Shown piece by piece: positions 18,538 through 26,428 of a stretch of 64,000 bases of DNA (position 1 is its first letter; each line of letters begins with the position of its first letter). The translations under genes and the position numbers were made by a program. The stretch lies in NCBI GenBank assembly GCA_016776605.1, contig JADHTB010000008.1:62001-126000 (forward strand), written 5' to 3'. Under the pieces are notes generated by a model. It worked only from the letters and a program-made list of their open reading frames with translations. It was not told where the DNA came from and did no database searches. This DNA is from Alphaproteobacteria bacterium (GTDB lineage Bacteria > Pseudomonadota > Alphaproteobacteria > GCA-2731375).

Positions 18538-19110
18538 ATGACAACCCAAACCGCCAACCAAGACGCGCCGACCGTGACCAACGGGGTCAACGTCAGTGCA
18601 TTGTTTGAAACCATTGATGCGGTCAAACAAAACCCGCAAATCGCCGACTTTCAGTTTCGCGCCTCCAACCAATGGATTGGCGCAGACCACAATCGCACAA
18701 CGATCAGCGGCTTTCACGGTGCTTGCGCTGATCATGTCCACGCAAACGGCCCATTCGTGATGGACAATGCCGAACCGCCGGCTCTGCTCGGCGAGGGCGC
18801 AGCCCCTAATCCGGTTGAATATGTTCTGCACGCGCTGGCCGGTTGCCTAACCACCACGATGGTCTATCACGCGGCAGCGCGGGGCATCGAAGTGCAGTCC
18901 GTAACCTCCGAATTGCAAGGCGATCTCGATCTGCAGGGGTTTCTTGGTCTGAACGACGACGTGCGCAAGGGCTTCTCAACTGTGCGCGTAAAACTGTATG
19001 TCAAATCGGATGCGGACATCGAGACCCTGACGTCGCTGACCCAGTATTCACCGGTCTACGACATCGTATCGAAATCTCTACCGGTCGAAATCAGCATAGA
19101 AAAATATTAA
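18538..19110 (+). CDS. OsmC family protein
   Basis: A 190-residue OsmC/Ohr-fold protein (PF02566). The conserved central helix with a reactive cysteine is NPVEYVLHALAGCLTTTMVYH near residue 100, and the C-terminal SPVYDIVSKSLPVEI is typical. The second family cysteine, usually before SPV, is a tyrosine/serine position here (QYSPV), so peroxidase activity of the classic two-cysteine kind is doubtful. A strong AAGGAG site lies 6 bases before the ATG. It is divergent from the GlxA-type regulator and 71 bp upstream of the diiron-protein gene. Confidence 0.86.
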   Translation: MTTQTANQDAPTVTNGVNVSALFETIDAVKQNPQIADFQFRASNQWIGADHNRTTISGFHGACADHVHANGPFVMDNAEPPALLGEGAAPNPVEYVLHALAGCLTTTMVYHAAARGIEVQSVTSELQGDLDLQGFLGLNDDVRKGFSTVRVKLYVKSDADIETLTSLTQYSPVYDIVSKSLPVEISIEKY

Positions 19111-19181
19111 CGCGGGGCTCGTCGGGTCGGGCAGTTACGCGCCCTTCCCATCACCCGCCCAGAAGACTAGAGGATAGGACA

Positions 19182-20153
19182 ATGACCAAACATATAAGCA
19201 CAATCGAACAGGATGCGGACGATAGGAAATTGACCGCGGGTGATCGGGACGTTTCCCGCTATGCTCGCTGCATTACGGCATCGAAGCGGGTGCGCTGGAC
19301 CATTGAAGAGGTCATCCAGGGCCGAACCTTCGATATGACGCAAAACTTCCTGCCCAAAGGCTTTTCGAAGACGGCAGAGTTTCCAAATCTTTCGTCTGAG
19401 GAAATACGCTTCATCAGCCAAATCCAGGGCCGTACATATGCCAACATGTTCGGTCTGCTTGAGCGTTATGTGAATGCCAAGATCTTGGAGTTGAGCCAGG
19501 ATCACTGGTTCGGCAATCAAACCAAATTGGAGGCGTTGGTCCGCTTTAGCGACGAGGAAATCAAGCATCAGCAACTGTTTCGGCGCATTGAAAAAATGAT
19601 CGCGTCCGCCATGCCCGAGGGCTATGACTTCACGCCGCAGCCGAACCCGGTTGCCAAGATGGTCCTGGGCAAAGGCACCTGGGCAGTGCTCGGGCTGACT
19701 TTGATGGTTGAACTCGTCACCCAAGCTCACTATCGCGAAAGTATTGCGCAGGATGAAAACCTGTCGCCTCTGTACAGGGACGTCTTCCGTTATCATTGGT
19801 TGGAAGAATGCCAGCATGCGATCTTGGACGAACTTGAATGGCGACGCGAGAACGCGAAATTGGACGCGAGCGAGCGAGATGGCGCCGTAGACGAACTGAT
19901 CGAGCTGGCCGGAGCAATTGACGGCATCCTGCAAGATCAAGCGGCGGCGGACGCTGTCTATTTCGAGATGACCGTCGGTCGCACGGTTGCTCCAAATGAG
20001 ATGGAGGAGATAGTCGCAGGTTTTCTGAAAGCATATCGCTGGCAGTACATCTTTTCCGGCGCGGAAAATGCCCGCTTTGCCAAGGTTATCAGGGAACTGA
20101 CCACGGACGAGCAAATGCAGCGCATTGATGCCGCGCTCCAGACTATTGTCTGA
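19182..20153 (+). CDS. Ferritin-like diiron protein, AurF-type N-oxygenase candidate
   Basis: A 323-residue helical protein with a full set of seven possible diiron ligands: E94, E126 and H129 (EEIKH), E178, then H205, E209 and H212 (HWLEECQH). The last group (H, +4 E, +7 H) and the 27-residue step from the preceding glutamate equal the arrangement known for AurF, the p-aminobenzoate N-oxygenase. The family assignment is inference from this pattern. The ATG at 19182 follows GAGGATAGGACA. The gene lies after osmC and under the divergent GlxA-type regulator. The substrate is unknown; an arylamine or another amine is possible. Confidence 0.65.
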   Translation: MTKHISTIEQDADDRKLTAGDRDVSRYARCITASKRVRWTIEEVIQGRTFDMTQNFLPKGFSKTAEFPNLSSEEIRFISQIQGRTYANMFGLLERYVNAKILELSQDHWFGNQTKLEALVRFSDEEIKHQQLFRRIEKMIASAMPEGYDFTPQPNPVAKMVLGKGTWAVLGLTLMVELVTQAHYRESIAQDENLSPLYRDVFRYHWLEECQHAILDELEWRRENAKLDASERDGAVDELIELAGAIDGILQDQAAADAVYFEMTVGRTVAPNEMEEIVAGFLKAYRWQYIFSGAENARFAKVIRELTTDEQMQRIDAALQTIV

Positions 20154-20162
20154 TCCTCATAT

Positions 20163-20178
20163 CTAGAGCAGTTCCGGG
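20163..20178 (+). repeat. 16-bp remnant of the dispersed repeat
   Basis: ctagagcagttccggg matches 15 of 16 bases of the start of the copy at 38981. The rest of the element is absent. It sits 10 bp after the stop of the diiron gene, the same 3'-of-gene position as the full copies. Confidence 0.45.
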
Positions 20179-20250
20179 GGTATAGCGGACCTCTGGGGCC
20201 CTCTGCTTGGTGCCGATAAGTGCGATTATCGTATCTATCCCGGTCTTTTT

Positions 20251-21477
20251 CTAAATCACGCCGTCCGCCCGCAATGCCGCCAGCTCCTTCTCCGATTTGC
20301 CGAGAAGGGCGCCGAAGATCTCTGCGTTGCAGGCGCCCAAATGCGGGCCGGCGTGAGCAATCCGGCCAGGTGAACCTGCCAATTTTGGCACGACGCCCGG
20401 CATCACGACCTCCCCCAGTTCGGGATCAGGCACGTGAGCGATGTTGCCCCGCGCAGCATAGTGCGGGTCCTCCGCGATATCGGCGGCGGTGTAAATGCCG
20501 CCAAAGGGGACATTGCCAGCGACCATGCGTTGCTCGATGTCCTTGAAATCACGGGCGCCAATCCATACGCTCAGCAGCGCTTCCAACTCATCCGCCCGCG
20601 CGACCCGAGCGGCACTCTTGGCGTAGCGGGGGTCGCTGCTCAACTCCGGCATATCCATGGCCTCGACCAGACGTGTGAAAACATTGTCACCGCCAGCCGC
20701 AATCTGGATGTAACGGCCGTCCTTCGTTTCGAAGGTGCCAGCAGGCGCGAAAGTCGGATTGCGGTTGCCGATCCGCTCGCGCACCGCACCCGTATTCGCA
20801 AACTGAGTTATCATATCCGCGGTAATTCGAAAGCTCGGCTCGTAAAGCGCCAGATCGATCATTTGACCACCACCCTTCCCGTCCGTCCCGCCCTGTTGGT
20901 CGCGTTGATGCAGCGCCAGAACCACGGCCAACGCGCCAAATGTGCCGGTTGAGTAGTCCGCCGTCGCAAACGCGGGACGCACGGGGAACCGGTCCGGGAA
21001 ACCGGTCGGATACATGTATCCTGAAAAACCAAGCGCGATACGGTCATAGCCCGAGCGCTTGGAGTTTGGCCCCGTCTGCCCGTAGCCTGACACCCGCAAC
21101 ATAATCAAGCGTGGATTGACCGCCTGCAAATCCTCCCAGCCGAGGCCCCAGCGTTCCAAGGTTCCCGGCGTGAAATTCTCCATCACCACATCGGCTTGGG
21201 CGACCAATTCCTTCAGGATCGCCTGGCCGGCCGGCAGGCGCAGGTTCAAGGTGATGGATTTTTTGTTGCGGCCCTCGACCAACCAAATGTCGGATCGATT
21301 AGCTTTGCCGTCCGTCGGCGTGCCCCGCAGCGCATCACCTACGCCGGGCTGCTCGACCTTAATGACCTCGGCGCCAAAGTCGCCAAGGATTGTCGCGCCG
21401 AACGGCCCGGCGATCAAGGAGCCTATATCAAGGACGCGGACGCCCTCCAGGGGTAGCTTTGCTTCGAAATTTGTCAT
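20251..21477 (-). CDS. CaiB/BaiF family (class III) CoA-transferase
   Basis: A 408-residue class III CoA-transferase (PF02515), moving CoA between carboxylic acids. It shows the N-terminal VRVLDIGSLIAGPFGATILGD, GAEVIKVEQP, and the central ADVVMENFTPGTLERWGLGW, typical of formyl-CoA and carnitine CoA-transferases. It is 53 bp downstream of the FAD oxidoreductase and is the last gene of the minus arm of the ebo region. Whether it works with the ebo genes or is an unrelated passenger cannot be told. It converges with the diiron gene. Confidence 0.88.
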   Translation of the reverse strand: MTNFEAKLPLEGVRVLDIGSLIAGPFGATILGDFGAEVIKVEQPGVGDALRGTPTDGKANRSDIWLVEGRNKKSITLNLRLPAGQAILKELVAQADVVMENFTPGTLERWGLGWEDLQAVNPRLIMLRVSGYGQTGPNSKRSGYDRIALGFSGYMYPTGFPDRFPVRPAFATADYSTGTFGALAVVLALHQRDQQGGTDGKGGGQMIDLALYEPSFRITADMITQFANTGAVRERIGNRNPTFAPAGTFETKDGRYIQIAAGGDNVFTRLVEAMDMPELSSDPRYAKSAARVARADELEALLSVWIGARDFKDIEQRMVAGNVPFGGIYTAADIAEDPHYAARGNIAHVPDPELGEVVMPGVVPKLAGSPGRIAHAGPHLGACNAEIFGALLGKSEKELAALRADGVI

Positions 21478-21530
21478 GTATTTTTCATTCGTTTAGTTGA
21501 ACTATCAGTTCCTATTTGCCTGGATCGTTT

Positions 21531-22907
21531 TCAAGGCGACACAGTGACCTGTCTGGCGGCTTCCCGACCGGCAATACGCCCCAAGGTGACCGCGGACAGC
21601 AGGCCGTTGCACGACAGGTACCCGGTTCCATCCGAACCGGATATACCCTGCGCGGCGCCGCCCCCGGCAAACAGATTGGGCAGGGCCACACCGTCGGATC
21701 GGAGAATTCGGGCGTTGCTGTCGATCGTCAGGCCGCCCTGCGTCTGCAGCAGGGCACCGGTGACCCGGATGGCATAATAAGGCGCGGTCAGGCTAGGTGA
21801 TTTCCCCGCAGTCGCCAGGGTTGCCTCGAAGACATCAACAGGAAGCTTGCAGGCATGCGCCAGGTCCGCGGCTGTTGCGCCGGACTTGATGGCACCCAAC
21901 TGCTCGAGGGCCTTGAAATCCGGAAACCGCAGGGCGCCATCGTGCAGGCGCTTGTCGATTATCGACCATACGTTCCTGCCTTGTTGGCAAACCGTCGCCG
22001 CTAATTCCGAAGCGCCCAGGCTTTCGTCACAGAAACGATTACCCATCGCGTTGACCAAAATTCCACCGCTGTTCAGCAGCGCCCAGGAAACCGTAATGGC
22101 GTGCGGTGTGGCGACAGAACCATGCCCTTGGAACGAGCCCATGTCGTCACAAGCCGCGCCCAGGGCCTGCCCCCACCGCACCGCCTCGCCCTTGTTTCCT
22201 TCGTGGCCAAAATAGATGGCCCCAGCCATCTCCGGCAGATAGCTCGCGACCATGTCGGGGTTGCCGCCGAAGCCGCTCGAGGCCAGGACCAGGGCACCGC
22301 AGCCTAGCCGTTCCGTACTGCCGTCGGGCCGTTCGATCAGCACACCACTGACACGCTCACCTTCAACAAACAATTTGTTGACCGTGGCGTTGGTCATGAC
22401 GTCAATATCGGCCGCCTCCACCGCACGCAGTAAATCAGCCATTAAATCTGATCCGCTGTTGGTCGGCGGGGCATGGGTACGCTGACGACTGTGACCGGGA
22501 TATGGCGGGCCGTCGACAAGAACCAAGTTGAGATTGTGGACGGCAACCAGCCAGTCAATGGTTGGTCCGGCCCCGGAACATATCGCCTTCAACAAGTCCG
22601 GGTTGACCTTGCCGCCTGCCTTGGCCTGAATGTCGTGGGCAAATAATTCAGAGTTGTCGTCGGTTATGCCTGCCGATTTCTGTAGCGCGGTGCCACAGGC
22701 CGTGATCATGCCGGACGACAAGGCCGTCGATCCCCTGGGCAACGAGTCGCGTTCAAGCACGACAACTTCCGCGCCGTGGTCGTGGGCGCTCAAGGCCGCG
22801 ACCAGACCGCAGGCGCCGCCGCCAATTACAACCACCGGAACCGTGATGTCGAAATCGATATGGGGGCCGTCAACCAAACACATAAGACGATCAGCCGGTG
22901 GCGGCAT
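21531..22907 (-). CDS. FAD-dependent oxidoreductase (fumarate reductase/ketosteroid dehydrogenase-like)
   Basis: A 458-residue flavoprotein of the FAD_binding_2 family (PF00890). The dinucleotide fold is VVVIGGGACGLVAALSAHDHGAEVVVLERD; STALSSGMI and a late GLTIDSNARILRSDG...NLFAGGGAAQGISG match the fumarate reductase/3-ketosteroid dehydrogenase group. No signal peptide or heme site is seen, so it is probably cytoplasmic. The ATG at 22907 overlaps the eboB-type gene by 17 bp, which links it to the ebo operon. Likely role: dehydrogenation or reduction of a C-C bond next to a carbonyl. Confidence 0.84.
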   Translation of the reverse strand: MPPPADRLMCLVDGPHIDFDITVPVVVIGGGACGLVAALSAHDHGAEVVVLERDSLPRGSTALSSGMITACGTALQKSAGITDDNSELFAHDIQAKAGGKVNPDLLKAICSGAGPTIDWLVAVHNLNLVLVDGPPYPGHSRQRTHAPPTNSGSDLMADLLRAVEAADIDVMTNATVNKLFVEGERVSGVLIERPDGSTERLGCGALVLASSGFGGNPDMVASYLPEMAGAIYFGHEGNKGEAVRWGQALGAACDDMGSFQGHGSVATPHAITVSWALLNSGGILVNAMGNRFCDESLGASELAATVCQQGRNVWSIIDKRLHDGALRFPDFKALEQLGAIKSGATAADLAHACKLPVDVFEATLATAGKSPSLTAPYYAIRVTGALLQTQGGLTIDSNARILRSDGVALPNLFAGGGAAQGISGSDGTGYLSCNGLLSAVTLGRIAGREAARQVTVSP

Positions 22908-23808
22908 CCTTCACTGGAGCATCAACCGCATCGATACGCGGGTCTTGGCCACGCAGCACCGAATTATCCTCGAACAAGGTACGTTGATCGATGGGGGCAG
23001 GGTTGAGCCAGTCCGTCTCGTTGAATTGACCGCTTTGACCATAGGCATTGATGGCGTTTTGATAACAGGTCATTTGTATGTGATGTTGATCAATGCCGCG
23101 TTGGGCCATCAGGTTCGCCACCTTGGGCACGGCCAACGGATCGGACACCCCCCAATCGGCGCTGGAATCACAGATAATACGTTCCGACCCATATTGCCGC
23201 ACGACGTCCACCATGCGCTCGTTACCCATTTTAGTTTGCGGATACAGGGTAAATGCGGCCCAGAACCCGCGATCCAGGGTTTCCTTGACGGTCTCTTCGT
23301 TGTTGTGATCGACGATCACCTTATTGGCTGCCAGGCCATGTTCCAGGCAGACGTCCATGGAACGGCTGGTGCCCTTTTTCTTATCCCGATGCGGCGTGTG
23401 GATCATCACAAGCATGTCGAGCTCACGCGCCAGTTCAAGCTGGGCCCGGAAGTATTTGTCTTCGGCATCTGATTGTTCGTCATAGCCGATCTCGCCAATG
23501 GCGACGACACCTTCCTTGGTGGCGAAGCGCGGCAGGATATCCATAACTTCTTCAGCCAGGGCCTCGTTGTTGGCTTCCTTACTGTTGAGCCCGATGGTGC
23601 AGTAGTGGCTGATACCAAATTGCGCGGCCCGGAAACGCTCCCAGCCGATCAGGGAGGAATAATAATCGATAAAACTGCCGACGTTGGTCCGGGTCTGGCC
23701 CAACCAGAAAGCCGGCTCAATGACGGCGACAACACCTGCGGCGGCCATGGCCTCATAATCGTCGGTGGTGCGGGCGCTCATATGAATGTGTGGATCGATG
23801 GTCTTCAT
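22891..23808 (-). CDS. eboB: EboB: TatD-like metal-dependent hydrolase of the ebo cluster
   Basis: A 305-residue amidohydrolase-fold (TatD-related) protein. Metal ligands are visible in IDPHIHMSART at the N-terminus (HxH), GEIGYDE, MIHTPHRDKK, VDHNNEETV and CDSSADWG. Length and sequence fit the EboB hydrolase of ebo/EDB clusters, and the assignment is strengthened by eboA and eboE immediately upstream and eboF, eboD and eboC on the other arm. A GGGG/ATAATAAG site precedes the ATG. It overlaps the downstream FAD gene by 17 bp. The natural substrate of EboB proteins is not known. Confidence 0.82.
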   Translation of the reverse strand: MKTIDPHIHMSARTTDDYEAMAAAGVVAVIEPAFWLGQTRTNVGSFIDYYSSLIGWERFRAAQFGISHYCTIGLNSKEANNEALAEEVMDILPRFATKEGVVAIGEIGYDEQSDAEDKYFRAQLELARELDMLVMIHTPHRDKKKGTSRSMDVCLEHGLAANKVIVDHNNEETVKETLDRGFWAAFTLYPQTKMGNERMVDVVRQYGSERIICDSSADWGVSDPLAVPKVANLMAQRGIDQHHIQMTCYQNAINAYGQSGQFNETDWLNPAPIDQRTLFEDNSVLRGQDPRIDAVDAPVKDAATG

Positions 23809-23837
23809 CTTATTATCCCCATTAAACCCTTATCTTA

Positions 23838-24719
23838 TCAGGGTATCAGTGCGTCACGACAAACAGTCTCCCAAGAAACACGCCCTAGTTCAATGTTTGA
23901 ATTGATATCGGGAACCGTCCTCAATAACGCCGCCGCGTCTTCATGCGGGCACTCGCGCAGGGCCAGGGCCGCCGCCTCGCGTTCGGCCGGCACATCACTT
24001 GCCAACGCGCGTTGCAAATCAGCCATCATGCCACTATCGGCGAAAGGCCCGAGCATGCGCCATAACTCGGGCGCAATGGTACGGCTGGCGGCCCATCGTT
24101 CATGGGCATAATCAATCAATTTATGTGCCAAATCCTTGTTTCGGCGGCCATCCAGGCCCTGAATAGGATTGAGCACGCTGCCGACAAAGATCGCCTTCAA
24201 CACCAATTGATTCCAGGCGTTCACGGAGAAATATTCCGACGGATAGGGATTGTGATGGGCAACGGCTTCGAATACGGATTTCATATTGGTCCGCACGCCC
24301 TCACCAGCGCGGGCGACGTAGCGTTCGGGTTCCGGATACAGTGGCAGGCCCTGATAAAAGGCAATTGTTTCCCGCACATCGGCGGTAATGCATAATTGTT
24401 CCAGCCGCCGGGCAAACTCCTCGCCGCCGGGCGTGGCGCTGAGCATTAAAACCATGCGGGCGGCCTGATCGACGCTCCACCCCGCGGGTCGCCAACCGCT
24501 GCGCGCCGCATCAGCCGCGGCCAGATCATCGGCATTCAGGACCAGAACCGCCTTGCCTAGTTTGCGCGGCACCAGGCTGATGGCGAGATACAATGCACGG
24601 TCCGCGCCGCCATTTTCGAGGGCGATCGTCGTTTGCGAAAGCCAGTCCCAGGCGTCAGAAGACAACTGGGCCCGCAGCCATTGCTGCATCAATTCAAGAG
24701 GTTGAGGCGGCTCAGTCAC
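23838..24719 (-). CDS. eboA: EboA family protein
   Basis: A 293-residue cytoplasmic, helix-rich protein with no known catalytic motif, matching EboA, the first gene of ebo clusters. It includes GGADRALYLAISLVPRKLGK and a C-terminal run of short helices (AEREAAALALRECPHEDA) that looks like HEAT-type repeats. The GTG start at 24719 overlaps the eboE gene end by 8 bp. EboA is required for metabolite traffic in cyanobacteria but its biochemical function is not known. Assignment rests on sequence character plus the neighbouring eboB and eboE. Confidence 0.78.
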   Translation of the reverse strand: MTEPPQPLELMQQWLRAQLSSDAWDWLSQTTIALENGGADRALYLAISLVPRKLGKAVLVLNADDLAAADAARSGWRPAGWSVDQAARMVLMLSATPGGEEFARRLEQLCITADVRETIAFYQGLPLYPEPERYVARAGEGVRTNMKSVFEAVAHHNPYPSEYFSVNAWNQLVLKAIFVGSVLNPIQGLDGRRNKDLAHKLIDYAHERWAASRTIAPELWRMLGPFADSGMMADLQRALASDVPAEREAAALALRECPHEDAAALLRTVPDINSNIELGRVSWETVCRDALIP

Positions 24720-25923
24720 GGCGGCTCAGGTCGAGTTGTTGGCGGACCCAATTTAATTCACGCACAATAGCATCAACCACATCGACATCGCGATATTCAG
24801 GCGGCAGGACATTCCAGGTATAGGTCTCGACTTCGAGATGGCTGGAGATTGGATCTTCCCGATGGATCGCCAAAACCTCGCGAATAAAATTCTGTGTCGT
24901 CGCGAATTCACCCAGGTCATCGAGAAAAATAGGCACGTGAAAATGCACCCGCCATTCGTCAGCCTTTGTATTTGCGGCGTGCGACGCAAAGGCCTGTTTC
25001 AGATCAACGTGGCGCGTCAGGGCGCCGTCATGATTTGCCACGGTCTGATGCAGGTAGACGGCGTCTTCAAAGGGTTCCAGCAGATCGATGGTGCGGTCAT
25101 TGACCGGTGCGAAGCGTAACCCGGCGCTGATTTGCATCTTGCCAATGTTGATGCCCGCGGCCTTAAGTTTGCTGATGGCGACGTCGGCGTCTTCAAATTC
25201 GACCGCTGCATGACAAAGGTCGAGGCAAAGCCCCAGGTGGCGGCGAAGGGCAGCGTCCGCCGCCTCCGCGTCAAGCGGGGTCAACGTCATCAATAAATCC
25301 CGGGCCGCCGGGGAGAATAACCAGTCCTTAAAGAAAGCGACGGATTCATCAATGGTTTCGATAAAGCAGCAAGGCTCCGGCTCCAGCGTCAGCGAAATTA
25401 GTTTTCCGGTCCGCTGATGAATGTTGATCAGGTGGGCGGTGTGCCGCACCAGGTTTTCCATCATTTCCGCAATATCGCTATCAGACCTGATCAATGGCTT
25501 GAAGGCGCCGGGAACGGTGCTGATGCTGCCGTCCATCCCAGCAGGCAAAATCGCCGCCAGGATATCGGCCAGTTGATTGCTGTAGACCAATCGGGCGTCG
25601 TCCCGCCAGTCCGGCAGGTAAACATTTTCCTTGACCGGGGTGCCGTGGAAATCGCCGTAGGGGAAACCGTTCAGGGTGAAAACGTACAAATTTTTCTGCG
25701 TTAGAAATGTCTTAAATTCGCTCAGGGCGGTTTCATTGGCGAGCTCATTGGCGGCACCCGCCGAAAGCCTCAGGCCGATACCAAAAGGTTCATCGCGCAC
25801 TAGTGCCGCTTTGACCCGGGGTAAGTATTTTCCCAGGCTTGCACGGACTTCAGGCCAGGTTTCGCCTGCATGGATGTTGGTGCAGTAGGTAAGGTGAACA
25901 TTTCCGTCCGCATCAAGCTTCAT
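24712..25923 (-). CDS. eboE: EboE: TIM-barrel 'metabolite traffic' protein
   Basis: A 403-residue protein of the xylose isomerase-like TIM-barrel type. The N-terminal HLTYCTNIHAGETWPEVRAS is characteristic of EboE, followed by GIGLRLSA, TLNGFPYG and GLCLDLCHAAVEFEDAD. Possible metal ligands (E, D, H) lie in the barrel as in AP-endonuclease-2-type enzymes, for example LTLEPEPCC, CLDLCH and HFHVPIFLDD. No signal peptide is seen. It is followed with overlap by eboA and preceded 15 bp upstream by a cytochrome c gene. The reaction is unknown. Confidence 0.85.
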   Translation of the reverse strand: MKLDADGNVHLTYCTNIHAGETWPEVRASLGKYLPRVKAALVRDEPFGIGLRLSAGAANELANETALSEFKTFLTQKNLYVFTLNGFPYGDFHGTPVKENVYLPDWRDDARLVYSNQLADILAAILPAGMDGSISTVPGAFKPLIRSDSDIAEMMENLVRHTAHLINIHQRTGKLISLTLEPEPCCFIETIDESVAFFKDWLFSPAARDLLMTLTPLDAEAADAALRRHLGLCLDLCHAAVEFEDADVAISKLKAAGINIGKMQISAGLRFAPVNDRTIDLLEPFEDAVYLHQTVANHDGALTRHVDLKQAFASHAANTKADEWRVHFHVPIFLDDLGEFATTQNFIREVLAIHREDPISSHLEVETYTWNVLPPEYRDVDVVDAIVRELNWVRQQLDLSRRD

Positions 25924-25938
25924 CAGTCCGCCCCATTG

Positions 25939-26307
25939 TTATTGTACAAAGTTCGGACTCATCACATAGGCGGTCACGCTCATGCGTTCCAATTTTCCAT
26001 ATTTCCTTTTCCATGACGGCATGCCGCGAAAGCCTTTAGTGATGCGTCTGTATACAAACTCAATTTTGTATTTCGACGGTTTCAGCTTTGGGGCCTTGCC
26101 AGGATAGGCGCGCTGGCCATGGCATTTGGCACACTGCTTTACCCATATTTTTTTTCCCGCCGCAAGAGTTTTGGGGTTTTCCGTGAACTCGGTGGTGAAT
26201 ACGACGCCGTCAGCGGTTGCACCGTGATCAACTAAAAAAAGTCCAATGAAGCAGATTGTTAACGTGATCAATAATGTCGTAACGCGTCGGGACACCTTCA
26301 TCTCCAT
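25939..26307 (-). CDS. Small c-type cytochrome in the ebo operon
   Basis: A 122-residue exported monoheme cytochrome c. An N-terminal hydrophobic segment (about 8-27) acts as signal or anchor. The heme site is CAKCH at residues 59-63, and a likely axial methionine is M96 in FRGMPSW. It lies between the PQQ-type dehydrogenase gene (121 bp upstream) and eboE (15 bp downstream). The obvious role is to accept electrons from the dehydrogenase in the periplasm. This pairing is inferred from order and spacing. It is short for a standard class I cytochrome (about 90 residues after the signal) but complete. Confidence 0.82.
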   Translation of the reverse strand: MEMKVSRRVTTLLITLTICFIGLFLVDHGATADGVVFTTEFTENPKTLAAGKKIWVKQCAKCHGQRAYPGKAPKLKPSKYKIEFVYRRITKGFRGMPSWKRKYGKLERMSVTAYVMSPNFVQ

Positions 26308-26322
26308 TTCATAAGAGACAAT

Positions 26323-26358
26323 CCAGCCCTTCCCCCTGATATACGGGGCAAGGGCTGG
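26323..26358 (-). promoter_or_regulatory. Stem-loop between dehydrogenase and cytochrome c genes
   Basis: ccagcccttcccc (26323-26335) pairs with ggggcaagggctgg (26345-26358) around a short loop, with one bulged base. There is no T-run after it on the minus strand, so it looks more like an mRNA-stabilising or partial-termination hairpin than a full terminator. Confidence 0.5.
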
Positions 26359-26428
26359 TTAGTCACTTAATCGGGCCGATCACTTTTAACTGGTGATCTC
26401 AACCCGTTGTTCGCCCGGGTATCAAGTA

